Shown: positions 1 to 13,672, numbered from the stretch's first letter. The stretch: DNA of 64,000 bases from Poecilobothrus nobilitatus (GCA_947095535.1 OX352772.1:43791445-43855444), one strand, 5' to 3'. Translations and numbers: made by a program. Notes: a model not told the origin generated them from the letters alone.

Positions 1-1742
1 TTAAATTCGTGTAAAGACTAATGACTAATAAGTGATTATTTACAAATATTTTTAACAATGTCTAACATTTTACCGCAGGTAAAATTCCTTAATAGTTTAG
101 AGACTTGGGGATTTATGCAAATGAAATTTATAATTTATTTTATAGAAGTAAATGTTTATTTTAATGAAATTATTAAAAAGGGTATAGTTTTTTACAGTAA
201 TTTAAAAAGAACATACAGTAAATATCAAAAAGATTCGAAGTTTTGTAGATTGTTTCAATAGGTATCAAAAATATAAACAAATAATAAAAATAAATTTTAA
301 TGCTCGCTTAACCTATAACGTGCCTATTGTTGGAATATGATTCAAAAGTTAACATAAAATTCATTTAAGTTAACATAAAACAAGAATTAAATTATTTTTA
401 AGTTATTATGTTTCGACCTTCAATTTATAATTTATATGGAAGTTCATCTTATTGTAATTGTTGGATCTTCTCTATATTTCTTTCATAACTAATAAACACC
501 GATCAAAATTGCTCTGCCAAATTTCCAACTAATTTCGTTAAGTCATTTGTGAAATGTTGTCGTACACACATAATTTCTTAATTTACATACATACAGACAC
601 TTGTCATTAAACATGTTTTTTTTGAACGGTACTTGGCGAAACTACTTTATCTTATCAAGAACCGTGAAAACTACTTTATCTTATTCTCGATTTACGATTG
701 ATTACTGTACTTTTAAAGAATATATTTAAAAAAGTGAAAATTTATCTCTTTACGAAAAGTATTCTGAAGAAAATAATTGAACAAGGCTTATAGAAGGCAT
801 ATGTTCAGTCAATGCTTCTTCTTATAAAAATAATTAATATTTTTAATGAATTTTTATGACTATTAAATAGTTGATTGGTATAGAAACTGATTATATAATA
901 AAATCGTATTGAAACAACTTCAATTGATTAACTATTGACTAATAACAAAATACGTTAGCGCAACAAAAGATTTTTTTTATAAAAAAAGAAACAAATTTCA
1001 TTTTCTTTATTTCAGGAAATTCTCATATAAAATTCTTATTAAAAACTTATATAATAAATTGACAATTTGAAAATGTAGATTGTCTCATCTCACCAGAATT
1101 TGTTTCTATTGTAATGTTTTTTTTTTTTTTTTGCTTTGTGTTTGGTTTCACACGTATATAAATATTACATTTATATATACATATATTATTATGGTATTTT
1201 TATACCAAATCATAAATAAGTTTAATAATATTATCAATATATACATATATACTTATATATAATGGTATATTCAATTTTACTGTTATAACACAAATAACAT
1301 TTTATAAATTACAGAACAAATGTTATGTCTATGTCATGTTTCAATATTTTTTCCATAGATTAAACATCAGGTATAAAAAATATAAATTTTAATGCCAAGA
1401 TTCACTTGAAAAATACAAAAAACCGAAGGAGAAAGAGAGATGGATAGATTTGGATTTTAAGTTGAAGAAATAATTCAGTTATTCAAATGTGTTTCAATTA
1501 TTTTAAAACATTTTATTTACATGCATAAATTTAGTAAGATACTAGAAATTGTTACGTTAAATATCTGAAAATATAATGTAATTTATATGTTGTAAACATA
1601 TAACATAATTTTAGGCAAATAGTTTAAAAGAGGATTTTAATAAATTGATTGGATGGGATTTGAAAGTGGCGCAACACTTCTATGTGTTGATGTATTTTGA
1701 TGTCACAATATTTTACGTTTAGAAAATAAAATTAATAAATAA

Positions 1743-1794
<52 letters not shown>

Positions 1795-3689
1795 TTTATG
1801 TATTGAAATATTGAAGTATTGAAGGTCGTAGCCATGCATTAGCCATGCAACTTCGAAACTACACTAAATAATTTATTAAAATTCTATATAATATTATTAA
1901 TATTAAGTAGAATTATATGACTATAAAAACTAATTTCCTACAAAAAACTATATGTCTACCCAATACAATATAAATTTAGAGATCTAGGTAGGTACAGTGA
2001 AGTTCAAAACATTTCATTCAATAGATTATTAAATAAATAAATTTAAGAAAATACTGTGCCGTCATATTAGTAAATATAAACCGCTTTTTGAATTGGTTGG
2101 GTATGAAATTTCAAGAAAAAAAAACATTCCACTTAAAAAAAAATTCTAAAATTCTAAACTTAATGAGAATAAGTTTAAATGGTTCAAACCCCTGCTTAAT
2201 AAATTATTGAAACCCTGATTTTAAATCACATATATATGGGAATTTTCACGGAAAGGGGAATACCCTGATTTTCTAACCACCCGTTTAATAATTTTTTTTG
2301 CATCCATATTATATAATTATTATGCGGAGTTTTTAAAATAGAACATTGCCTTATGGAATTTGTTTTGTGGAATTTTTTTTTTTGAAATTATAACAGCATC
2401 TTTTTTTAAATGAGAAAATAGAAAAATTAGATTGTAGCGAGAGTGTTATTTAAGTATCTTAATCCCATATCAAGCCATGACAAAAAAATAAGAAGCGAAA
2501 CATGAAATAGGACGAAATATAATAAAAACCTTTAAAAGATTAAAATATATTTTAAAAAATTTTCAAGGGTTAATTTGAAATACTACTGGGAAAAGTCCTG
2601 AGACTTTGTTGTTGTTGTATTGGCGTGAATTTTTAACATCTATTTTAATTATAAGTTTGAAAATGCTTAATAATATCCGTAAACCTTCTTTATTAATAGC
2701 TTATAAGTACTACCAAAGATTTAAAATAACACATTAATTTTTATGGAAGGAATACGACATTTGTATTAGAACATGTTATATTTTAGAAGTTGATTATTTA
2801 ATAGAGCTGACAAATATAGGTTAGATTAAGATATTCTGTTTCAATTAAAGAACAAAACATTTTTAATATATGAAGAAGTTTCAATTATTTCATATTTCAC
2901 CACCACACCATCAACCACAATATCAACATGATTTCTACGTCCTTTTAATAAAATTAGATATGATATAGCTGATGGTCTTGCGAATTATTATGTACCTTTA
3001 TGAAAGTTTGGTTTGAGCTATATATCGTTTTGTTTTCCACACTTGCATAGAATTTATTTTTTATGTATATCCACCCTTTTCAAAAAAAAAACATTTCAAA
3101 TTTAACAATGAATAATAATTTTCGAAATATTTTCTTTAAAATCCTACTGATTTCAATATTTTTTCATTGACTATATTAAAAGTTTTAAGTACCCCGTATA
3201 GATGCATTAATAATTCAGGTGATTGTAATGCAATATATTGATTCGTTGTTCTTCTTTAAATGCACGTGTACAACAATAGGATAACAAAAATAGAAAAATA
3301 AAATAAAATAAAATAGAAAAAGGCTTAAAACTAAAATTGAAAATGTTCAATATAATGAACTAATATTGAAAATAAATGAATAAAATGAAAAATGTTAACA
3401 TAATATTTAATTTAAGAGAGATTTATCGCTTCTTAGCATTTAATAACATTTTTAAATACATTTTATGTATGTCATATGATATTTATTTCAATTAAAAATG
3501 TTAAAGTGATTTAATTTAATTTAACTATCAAAATTTTGTTTTTTTTTTAACTATTAAAGATAAACTTAAACTTTAAGTGTTAAATAATAATTTAATAACG
3601 GAAAGTTTAATAACACTTTAAGAAAAAATCATTAAACAAAGTAGAATATAAACAAACGGTTTTTAAAAGCGCACATTTCGAAAAAACCA
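1..3689. other. AT-rich non-coding DNA, no gene seen
   Basis: No reading frame here has a recognisable motif or plausible codon usage. The short open frames near 58-261 and 1080-1262 are rich in F, Y, I, N and K, as expected from chance translation of A/T-rich DNA. The stretch holds poly(A)/poly(T) runs and a dinucleotide microsatellite listed separately. Confidence 0.6.
1748..1790. repeat. (AT)n microsatellite
   Basis: About 21 uninterrupted AT dinucleotides. No surrounding element boundary is visible. Confidence 0.95.
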
Positions 3690-4845
3690 TACAAACTACT
3701 TAGAATTGTGATTTGCACAAAAATTTTATGATATTATGAAAAATTTGATAATTTTAAAATTTCAGTTAATAAGAAAAAATGTGAAAATAGGACTTTTCTG
3801 GAATTTGTGAGGCTGTAAGTCCGGAACCTTATATAATTTAGAAAAACCGTTAACACACGTAAAACTATTTTACCGGAGCTTTAATTTTTATGTCTTTCCG
3901 AAGACAAATTTGTACAGGTGCCTAAAAATAGCAAATTTTCAATTTTTCAGACCAAATAGCTCTTAAGGTGCAAAAAAATTTTCCAAAGAAATTTATACTA
4001 ATTCTAAAAGTTCTTTCTTATCTAAAATTTCAGGTTCCTATCTAAAGGCGTGCTGGAGTTATGAAAAAATAAAATTTCATGCAAAATGTGATTTTCACAT
4101 AACGGTAAATTTAAATAGTATATTACAAAATATTGCATAATTTTGATATTGATTTATGAAAAATCAGAAAATATTCGGTCTTCTAGTGGTTTTAGATTGT
4201 AAAACTATTGCGCAGAGCCTAAGATATATACAGCCTGAAAAGTGGGCTGTAACTCTGGAACCACTTTAAAATATGTTACTGTAGCTTTAATTTTTATACC
4301 TTGCCGAAGTAAAATCTGTACGTGTCTAAGTTACAGGTATTTAAAAATAGCACATTTTCAATTCTTGAGCCCTAATAGCTCATAAACAGGGGGTGGTCCA
4401 AAAAAATTTTCTGAGAGACTTCTACTAATTCTAAAAGTTCTTTCTGCTCTCAAAATTTCAAGTCCCTACTTAAAAGCGTTCCGGAGTTATGTGGGTTGAA
4501 AAATCTTGCAAAATTTGGTTTTCACATAACGGTAAATTTAAATACTAAATTTAAAAACTATATATAATTTTGATATTGATTTATAATGATAAAAAAAAAT
4601 TCCTGTCGAATGGCATTTTCAGATTGAAAAAATGTTAAGCGGAACATGAAATATACGCGTTTAAAAATAAGGCTTTTTCAAAGTTTGAGGGGCTGTAGTT
4701 CCTTGATGGATCTGGCTAGATGAAAAAGTTGTTCTACAAAATTAATTTTTTTATGAGATCTACCCTTGGCTAACCTTTTTTTTCTCAATCTTTAACGGTG
4801 GAGAAGGTTTCTAAACAGACGGGCAAACGGACGGACGGACAGAGT
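3690..4845 (-). repeat. Tandem ~440-bp modules of a mini-me-like repeat
   Basis: A module beginning GGCTGTA..TCCGGAACC recurs at 3811, 4245 and 4691, giving periods of 434 and 446 bp; the third copy is partial and a partial unit precedes the first. Shared landmarks inside each unit are AGCTTTAATTTTTAT, ACTAATTCTAAAAGTTCTTTC and CACATAACGGTAAATTTAAA. The block ends in a short (GGAC)n run at 4826-4842. The same module is found inside the element at 31667-33252 and, more decayed, near 36620, 50900 and 62330. Orientation is inferred from the (GGAC)/(GTCC) strand, taking GTCC as plus. No coding capacity is seen. Confidence 0.7.
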
Positions 4846-6736
4846 GAAACTAATAGGAATATTTTTTTAAATTTTTTTTGGAAATGTGCTAAAAAAGGGT
4901 TGAGGTAAATTAAACGGAAGTTTTTTGAGAAACATACGATTTGTTCAAAAAATGTAATAAAATTTTTTTTAATTTTCTAATTAATAAATTGTTATCTAAC
5001 TCCGTTTCTATATGACCATATATGAAAATTTCGGTCAATAGCAGGGTAGGTACATATAGTAGTTTAGTTATTAGAAAACAGCCTGTATGTAAAAGGTTAT
5101 AAGACGAATGATTCATGTATAAATATGTTATGAATATATTGTCTTATTAGAATTGATCTTGATTCTTTTCAGTTAATTACTACGTGAAGCAGTACTAGAC
5201 CTTAGTATAATCAAAGAACATATAAGAAGTGTCATCTCATACAAATTTTGAAAATATTTTTTTTTCATTTGTGTGTTGTGATATGACGACCAACATCAGG
5301 AATTTTTTTTTTCTGATTTTGTTTTTATTTTCTCTCTCTCATCAAATCCGCTCTTAAAATATATATTATATTTGTACCATTTACCATTTAAAACCAATAA
5401 TCAAAAAAAAAGAAAAAAGTAAAATACAAAATTTTAAAGAGAATAAGAGAATGCTCTTTTATTTTATTTTTTTTCCCGACCGTATGCATCATAGATGTAA
5501 AAATTGAAAAAGTGTTCTGATGAGACTACCTATAATTATATGTTCTTTGCTATAATATATTTGTAAAATTGCTTAAATTATAATGAATATAATACTCTTA
5601 ATTCTATTGATTTCAATTTAATCTAAAACATAAAGGTCCAAATATCTCGGAAACGACTAAGAATAGACCACCATCCTAACCCATGCGATAATTTTGTTTT
5701 TTTAGCCTTAGAAATCGCTCTCTCAAATATTTGAAATCTTATGCAAAATAGTCTGTGTGTAATAAAAGTAAATAAAATAAATGTTTTGGATAAAATAAAT
5801 GCCTCTTTGTTATTTCGATTTTAAAAATTCGGACTAAGATTCGGATTAACTGTGCCCAATATCTATAAAGGAAATGAAAAAAATGTGTATCTATGATACT
5901 AAAATGTATAATTATTTACCAATTGAATGATTTAATGTTGCATCTTTTAAGCTTTTTTTAAGAAAATAATGTGATAATTAAAATCAGATAATAAATAAAA
6001 AAGAAATTAAAAGTTATATATTTAATAGAATCTGTATGTTTAAATTTGCTTTTAAATTAATTATTTAATCAAATTAAATATCTGTTATGAAAAGATAACT
6101 GCAATTCTTCCGTATATTAATTCTGTATTTATAAATTTTTGATTTTTTTTTTTTTTGTTATTAATAAAGATAATTTTATACAACTTGGTAGAATAAAATA
6201 AATACCACATAATATGTATGTAGACCACAAAAACCATTTTTTTTTTAAATTTAATTTCAAAGTTCGTTTTATAAAAATCATTTTTTATATTATTTTGATA
6301 TATTATACTGAAAATTATATAAATTCTATATATATGTTAATAAATAATATATATAAATAATATTATGTTCTTTATATATGAAAAAAAAAAAAAAAATAAT
6401 AATAAATAAATACCTATAGATATTTTTTAGACAGCATATCCTGGAAATATTAAATTTATTTAAAATTTTATTTTTTTTTTTAATTTTCAAATGAATTTGT
6501 TTTTATATCAATCTTTTTGAATATTATGTTGTTCTTAAAAATTAGGTACTTTAAACTTTTTTTTTAATATTTGTTCTGATCACTTGACTTGATCTTATTT
6601 ACAAATAATGTCAGCTTGATCTTGTCTTTTCCAAAAATTGTTTGGTATTATAGCACATGATTCGTTACAATTAAATATAAAAGGTTTTTCATGACATGTT
6701 CTTTGTTTTTGATTCCAGTTATTACATGTTTTTTGG
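4846..6736. other. AT-rich non-coding DNA, no gene seen
   Basis: Only low-complexity A/T sequence and homopolymer runs. The minus-strand open frame at 4910-5116 has no recognisable feature. Confidence 0.6.
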
Positions 6737-7250
6737 CTGTATTCAAAATCACCCAAAAACAAACCATCAAAATTCCAAAGATGTCGTATCGTTCAAAAAA
6801 ATTGAAGCGATTTGTAAATTGATTTTTAGATGGTTTTGTTTTCAAATTTTTGAGCAATTTTCCATTATGCAAATACCAAAGGCTGGATACAAAACCGTTC
6901 AAACTAAAGTATCCAAAACTCAAAAATCATAAATCATCCAAAAAAAAATTTGGGCTAATTTTAATTTTTACAAAAAGTCAAAAAAAAAAATTTCCCAAAA
7001 AAAATAGCTCAAAATGAAATGACGGAAAGTCAAAAAAAGTCGTACACAAAACCGTCCAAACAAAACCATTAAAAAATAAAAAAAAAAAAATCATCCAAAA
7101 TATTTTGGGTAATTTTCAATTTTTCAAAATATTCAAATAGTTTTAGAGTTGGATTCAGCATTCTGAAAAAAGTATGCATGTACATATATATATATTATAA
7201 TAAATATTCTGATTTTTAGACAATTTGTTTTTGGGTGATTTTGAACACAG
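6737..7250. mobile_element. Inverted-repeat (foldback/MITE-like) element
   Basis: A 27-bp inverted repeat with one mismatch brackets 460 bp: the left arm at 6737-6763 reads CTGTATTCAAAATC..., and its reverse complement lies at 7224-7250. The interior is a quasi-repeat of CCAAAA/ACCATC-type words on the plus strand. A second inverted pair, TGACGGAAAGTC at 7020 and its complement near 7397, suggests the original element reached further right. The open frames at 6648-6923 (minus) and 6696-6932 (plus) are chance readings through this element. No transposase is present, so any mobility would have been non-autonomous. Confidence 0.5.
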
Positions 7251-7448
7251 TCGTTTTTTGTACTTTTGAAAGTCACGTTGTTGTAGTTCAGTACAAATGA
7301 CAGACAACACATATGCTAGATTTATAGTCAAGGTTTTAAAGTTAATTTTTGATTTTTGGATGGTTTTTTTTGGACGTTGAATACAACCTTTTTGGACTTT
7401 CCGTCAGTTTGTTTTTATCCCAAGGATCTGTCACCTACCTTTTGTTTT

Positions 7449-8280
7449 TAAATTTTTTTTTTTTTTACGAGGGTTGGTGGAAAACTCGAAAGTCACCAAG
7501 AGGAACTGCACGTGCTTCCTCAGGATAGTGTTGGACTTTAACCAACCAAAACCACCCCACTTTTAAAACCAAACTTTAGGATGGAAACTTTAATACAAAT
7601 GTACAGTTTGGTTTTGGGGATAGCGATGTGGGAAGGATAATTGGAGAAGTTGGAATTAGGAAATTTGGATTATGGGGAATAAGTAGGATCCCTCATAATT
7701 TGGAGGGACATTTTGAAGGAAGATGTAAATGTTCTTCTTAAACTTAAATTAATCGTACTAATATGAACTACTAACTTTAGGGAACACATGCGATGGTATA
7801 TGGTTCCACAAACGGGACGTGCGCATGACAAACGAATTTCCATAAGCTGTATTTCGCCATCTTGATAACTCGTTGAAAAACTTTGAGTGGAGGCATTAAC
7901 GGTTTTATTTCTTTGGAACAGGTGTTAATCCCTATACGAGATATCTATAAAACAAGGTCAGTGATCCAACTGTGCGACGATGACTGAGTGGAGTAACACC
8001 TGTAAACATTGAAGTTACACTGGGGTCTTTGATAAGATGAATAACTCTGTTTTGCACATTATCTAAATATCCCAGTGCTGTTTAAGAGCCTGCAGCCCAA
8101 ATGTGTGCATTATACTCTATTTTCGCCATAATGTACGTTTTATAGATATTGAGAAGATTAGATGCGGAAAAGTAAGTTTTGCAGCGATACAAAAAAACCT
8201 CATACAAGTTTAACAAAATTAGAGAATTTTTAATTTTTTCTAAATATTTTATTATTTTTAACAATTTGGTCATGCAATTG
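7449..8280 (-). pseudogene. CR1/L2-like LINE, reverse transcriptase C-terminus and 3' end (copy 1)
   Basis: On the minus strand the frame at 8273-8082 ends in YKTYIMAKIEYNAHIWAAGS, the familiar 'YKAQIRPxMEYxSHIW' block following the palm of CR1/L2/jockey-superfamily reverse transcriptases. After a frame break the reading continues with LDNVQNRVIHLIKDPS (about 8073-8026), FNELSRWRNTAYGNSFVMRT (about 7880) and SRLWNHIPSHVFPKV (about 7800), the standard order in this protein tail. The 3' end is marked by a poly(T) run at 7451-7466 (poly(A) on the element strand). The copy is 5'-truncated, with stops and frameshifts, and cannot make enzyme. The same 3' end recurs at 18182-18725 and 60559-60940. 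The clade within the CR1/L2 group is not certain. Confidence 0.82.
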
Positions 8281-9214
8281 TACCATCTAAAATAATATTA
8301 AAGAATTATTAAGGGGAATATGAGGTCTAACGTCTAAGATCTGAGTGTAACTGCACTAGAATATTGAAGAACAATATGATTTACTGTTTAATATATGATG
8401 ATAGTAAGGTCATATTCTTAACTGCTTAACTTGTCCATATAATTTAAAAGATCCTGAAATTATAGTATAATTATTCAAAATATTTTGTATATAGAATATA
8501 GATACATAAAAAAGTGAATTTTTGATTATGTTAAAATTTTTTAAATATACTGTTATTGCTTTAACGTTAAAATTTTATTAATATTAATTAAATTATATTT
8601 TATTTATGTGATAATAAATAATAATAAATTTATTAATTCTTTAAAAATACATTTTCAAGAAAGATGTGCTTTCAAAATATATGTTGTATTAAATTTAATA
8701 ACTAATTGCCTTAAACGAATATATAATAATTTAGTTCTAATATATTATTTAATATTATTATATTATTTACTTTTTAAATATATATTATCAAATATTACAT
8801 AAGTTTATAATAACTAAAATGGAAATCGGCAAAATGTACAAAATTTAAGAAACATGCAAAGTTTTAGAAATTTTCAAGAAAATTTGATACTTTAATGCAA
8901 TGTTCTTTATGCTTTCTTTTTGTTATTTTGATATTTTAAAGCTTAGTTGGAACATTCTGAATTTTATTAATATAATATAAATAAGTTTAGATTGAAAAAA
9001 GTTTCCTTTACAGTATACTAAGCATATTTCAGAGTATACGAAATATATACTATGTACAAAGTATGTAAAATTACGATTTGTGTTAAAATTTTATTGATTT
9101 GTTTTTTTTTTCTTTTTTAGCAATGAGGAGAATAAACCTTTTTGTAGTAAGTCAAATTTTTATAATAAGTCAAAATACAAACCGAAATCCATAAATAAAA
9201 ATCCAAAAGCCAAA
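8281..9214. other. AT-rich non-coding DNA, no gene seen
   Basis: Nothing but A/T-rich sequence. The 64-codon open frame at 8608-8802 consists almost wholly of N, I, L, Y and K and shows no motif. Confidence 0.6.
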
Positions 9215-9275
9215 GTCCACAAAAAAACCATCCACAAAAAAACCATCCACAAAAAAACCATCCACAAAAAAAATC
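9215..9275. repeat. 15-bp minisatellite, about four copies
   Basis: The unit CCACAAAAAAACCAT is repeated about four times head to tail. Purine/pyrimidine strand bias resembles that inside 6737-7250. Confidence 0.85.
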
Positions 9276-9339
9276 CATAAAATTTACAAAAATGAAATGT
9301 GCAAAAATTAATCATGGTGATTTTGAATTTCTGAAATTA

Positions 9340-9927
9340 AAGCAACGAAGAAAAAATAGCCATCTATGAAATCCCTCCTAATTTTCAAAATCGTGTATAC
9401 ATGAGAGTATACATAAATTATCTGTAAAGGGCGAATCTAACTCAAATATCCTTCCTCACTCAGAATCTGGCACATTCATATATATATATGAAAGCGAATG
9501 TTTGCCTGTTTGTCCGACTATTTATAGAATCCTAAACTGCTCAGTCGATCATCATGAAAATTTATATATAAAATTTTTTGGGTATTCGGAGTGTTTCTGA
9601 GCTAACTATATAGCTTTAACATCAAGTTGTGGCTGTGGTCCACATATTTAAACTTCTTCGATAAAAAAAAAAAAAACGGTTTGACCGATTGACTTAAAAT
9701 TTTTGTATACGTGTTTCTTTTTGACAGTAGAGTTGACTTTTGTCATAGACTTGGACGGCTAGTATATATATATATAAACATTCTGGAAAAAGCGGCAATC
9801 CTGATTTTGAATCCAACTCTGAAATCCCTCCTAATTTAAAATATCATATATACATTTATATAAATATTCTGGAAAAAGCGCATAATTCTGATTTTGTAAC
9901 CAACTATGAAATCCCATCTAGTTATCT
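9340..9927. repeat. Decayed repeat with two ~86-bp tandem units
   Basis: A unit starting TTCTGGAAAAAGCG and containing CTGATTTTG..AACCAACT..GAAATCCC occurs at 9781 and again at 9867. A related fragment GAAATCCCTCCTAATTTTC lies at 9368, and others at 30395-30510. The middle part (9490-9640) carries GTTTGCCTGTTTGTCCGAC followed by CAGTCGATCATCATGAAAAT, wording typical of insect non-autonomous element ends. No boundaries can be fixed. Confidence 0.5.
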
Positions 9928-11829
9928 TCTAAATTTTCTTAGTTAGTTACTTTTTCTAAATTGAACTGATTTTGTTTTTATTTTTATAATTTTCTGCATG
10001 TTTATTTCTGCGATTTCTGCAACTTTTGTGTTTTTGGATTATTTTCCCTGAATTTTTTTTTGTGGCAAAAATCATTATGGATTTTATTTTTGGTCGATTT
10101 TGGGACTCATCCGCTAAATTAACCTTATACATGTAAACCATAGTTTGATTCGTTTGATCGCCTTGCTAACATTATAATCATCTGAAAATGATTTTCACAT
10201 ATTTTAAACTTTTTCGAAGATAAAAGAAAAAATTCATGAAATTAATTTTAGAAAGTAGGATTGTATTGACTAACAAAATATGATAGAAACGAGATACTGC
10301 AAGAAATCAAAATGTAAAATAAAATATTTAAGGGTTAAATCTCACCTGTTTCAAAATTTCAAAAACATAGTTGTGAGATAATTTAATAGTGTCCTGAAGG
10401 TAGTTTGTAAGGTAATGTTTGTAATATCACATTTTACTTATATTATAGTTAAAAAATACAAAACGGTGATCTGTAGTAAAATTTTAAAACAATTTAAAAT
10501 TGCATTGACATCATCTTAACAAATAATTTAGAATAGATTATATTATGACATATGACAGAAAATTGCAACGAATTAACAAAATTACCGAAAATCAATTTTA
10601 ATTACCATGAATTCACTTAAAGTTTTTCGTCATTTAAATTATATGGTATAAAATAATAGAATCTGCAAAATTAGAAAAGTAATATTTTATATTAAAAACT
10701 CAAAAACAAAAAAATAAAAACAGTTTTCAAATAAAATTAATTTGTTTTTCTTTTGCATTTTTTTTTTCTATCTTTCCCTCTCTTCCTCCTGAATTTTACA
10801 TTTTCGTGTTTAGATTAATTCTTTTCGCATCTTTTTTTTGTTTCAACATATTTCTTTTTTTTTTCTTTTCTTTTTTTTTGTACTCTTTTTCACCTCAATT
10901 TAACAATTTGATTACTAATGCCTTTTATTTTAGTAAAGGTGTGTCTACACGTTTCAATGTTTATATTAAAAATGTGAATACGAAAAATAAGAGACAGATA
11001 TAGCAAAGACATTTTATACGATAAATTATTATCATTTGATAGAATAATAAAATAAAATAAAAAAAAAACAAAAACATAAAAACAAACGACATTAAAAGAA
11101 AGAGAAAGAAGATTGAAATGGACAACCATGTAAACACATTGACGGTATTGTTTAACAACACAACAGTATACAATATAATATAAATTTGATACGAGGATTA
11201 AATGGTAAAACAAAGACCAAACAAAAATAATGAAAAAAATAAAAGAAAGTATAAAAGAAAATAACAAGAGAAATAAATATATAAAAAAAAGTTAGTCTTG
11301 TCATTTATCGGATATTTATTTTTTTTTATATCGGTTATTTATCGGAAATTTTTAATTTAATACAATATATATACGTACATATTATTGTATATATTATATT
11401 AGGAATAAATTTTAAACTAATATTTTTTATGCAGTATAGTTTGTATAAATTATAGTATATAATTTGTTAAATCCCTTAGTCTGTATAAATTCCTCTTAAT
11501 TTATTCATTAAACAAAAAAAAAGATTTTTTGTGTGAGTTAAAAGAATCAAATGAAATTCTTAATATTAAGAATTAATAGTACCTTTGTTTTATGTAAAAA
11601 AATCCCTTACTTCACTAATAAATTTATTCTAATGTACTGCCTCACAAATCATTTTCTATAAATTCTAATTTCATAATTTTTGCTAAGGCTTGCATTTATG
11701 TAATATTTTTAAATTTTAACGAATATAGCAAAGAAACTAAAAGTGCATGTCATAAAACGTAAAAGAAATATCAATCTTGCATTTAAATAAAAAATATTTG
11801 CTTTAGATTATATTATTGGTGTAGATGAT
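9928..11829. other. AT-rich non-coding DNA with strand-biased tracts
   Basis: No gene is seen. Around 10740-11290 one strand is pyrimidine-rich and then purine-rich, which opens overlapping low-complexity frames (for example 10890-11267 minus) that are F/Y/I/L-rich and not credible proteins. Confidence 0.6.
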
Positions 11830-12022
11830 CTGCGGCTTTTTGATTTAGGTTTATCGTGCTCACCCTATTACTACGTGCCGTGGATTTTACCTGAAATTAT
11901 AATACTTTTGTCAAATCTACTGCCTCTAAGAAAGTAAAGATCCGAATAGGGATTATTATTAGTAGTTCATCTTAGGCAAAGCAATATGCTCCTAGATGTA
12001 CATATCTTGCTCGGAGTAAAGC
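11830..12022 (-). pseudogene. RNase-H-clade LINE C-terminal tail (minus copy)
   Basis: Minus-strand frame 12022-11897 reads ALLRARYVHLGAYCFA, a stop, then DELLIIIPIRIFTFLEAVDL and TKVL before a terminal stop. It matches, about three residues in four, the frame at 19764-19928, and both resemble the very end of LINE ORF2 proteins of the I/R1/LOA type: after a C-terminal zinc knuckle, 'CPALARxRLxxLG..xF..DEL' then 'ILRFxxxTGL'. Similarity continues into the 3' flank (11830-11896), which pairs with 19929-20010. An internal stop and truncation show it is dead. Alone the match would be weak; the second copy and three related tails in the window make it credible. Confidence 0.6.
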
Positions 12023-13607
12023 TCAATATCCGATTCTTAACAGAATCTACATGTACCGTTATTTTCTATTCCGATTTTCTTTAAGGGTCTTTTTAGCCGG
12101 AACTGTTCCGACAGGAATTCTGTTAGAATTCTCAGTTTAATTTTACTGAATCGTATGATTTTTTCCTATATTTTCTGAATATAGTTTTCTAGAAGATCTT
12201 CAGATTGTCTAAGCCCGGATTTTCACTTGCATAACTTGCTCCTACACATTTCCTTTTTGATTTTGAGTGTTTCTCTTATTTTGTGTTTACCTATGTTGCA
12301 AAATGGTTCGGAATCGTAAAGGATGTTGCAGCTTTTTCTTTTACAAAACAATCCGCTTCCACATTTTTGTAAAAACGTAATTCTTTATAACAACCTTATA
12401 AACAAAACATTTGATACATTTCAAACAACACATTTTTACTATTTTTTACAAAATAAAAATAAATTACAAAAATATATTTAAAAAAAAAAAAAAAACATCA
12501 GTGTTAGAATTGAAGGCAAAGAGTACAAAATTTATATATTTGATGGGCTAGGCAAATGCTATTATCTTTAACTTGATTTGTGTTGTTAACTTGATAGTTT
12601 TTACATTGATACTTTCATTGGACAACCAAATAAATATATTTGTATTCAAGCAATAAAAAAACATAAACATAAGGCGACCTCAAAATAAGAAATTCAGAAA
12701 AAAAAAAGATATAAGAAATCAAAAAAAAAAATTATATGTATAATGAAAAATAAAATCTAAATTGAAAAAGCTGCTCCCTCTAAAAATATTTAAACAAAAG
12801 GTTAAAAAAAAAAATTAGGACATTGTGAATATTTCGCTTAAAATAAATAAATAAATAAAAGAAAAAAATAACACAATGTTTTTGTAAAGCAAACGAATAA
12901 AAAAGAAAAAGGAAAAACAATATAGCATAGATAGTATAAAGAAAATGATAAAAAGATTTTCATTAGTTTATTTATAGCTTCACTTTTAAATGAGGAGTTC
13001 CGGTGTTAAATATAAAATATTTTCATATACCTAGTTTATATAACAACATTATTGTTTTTCTTTTTTTGCAACATTAATTTTCTGAATCACAAACATATAA
13101 TTAGTTTGATTATCATTATTGTTGTTATACAATTTTATTTTAATTTTCATATTTATTTTAATTAGAAAAATATTTCATAAAACTTTAAAAGAAATTAAAA
13201 ATATATATAGAAAATTATTGATTGTTTATAGAGAAAGGAAAAAAATTTTAATATTTGTGCTATATATATATTGTTAAAGCTTTTTAGGATAAGATATATA
13301 TAGTAAAATATATATTTAGTTAGGATATATTTTTACTATAAATATATAAACATTTGTTTTATATATTTATCTTTAGTCGCTTCTGTTTGTTTCATTTTAT
13401 TATTTGATTTCATCGATTTCTATTTTTCAATTCATCAATTTGAATTCATTCTAATTATCTGGCAATTCTATCTACCCATTTCTCTATAAATTACATATTT
13501 GTAAAAACGTGGTTAAATCGATTGGAGACACAAACCATGATTGTCAATGTAAATCAAAATACATATTCCATTTTATTATTTTGAATTTTTTTAAAATCAC
13601 GACTAAA
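12023..13607. other. AT-rich non-coding DNA, no gene seen
   Basis: Long poly(A)/poly(T) runs and A/T-rich sequence only. No reading frame of interest. Confidence 0.6.
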
Positions 13608-13672
13608 ATTTTTTTTTTTTAATGAATTTCTCTGCCACATAAATGTACACAGGCAATTACGCAGCCTTTCCT
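13608..13672 (-). mobile_element. SINE A, 3' fragment only
   Basis: A poly(T) run followed by AATGAATTTCTCTGCCACAT and AGCCTTTCCTG matches the 3' third of the SINE family complete at 44767-44943 and 60209-60399, read on the minus strand. The tRNA-like head is missing. Confidence 0.7.

Noticed and set aside
10890..11267. 125-codon minus-strand frame rich in F, Y, L and I
   Set aside because: Composition mirrors purine/pyrimidine strand bias; no domain or signal features beyond hydrophobic low complexity.
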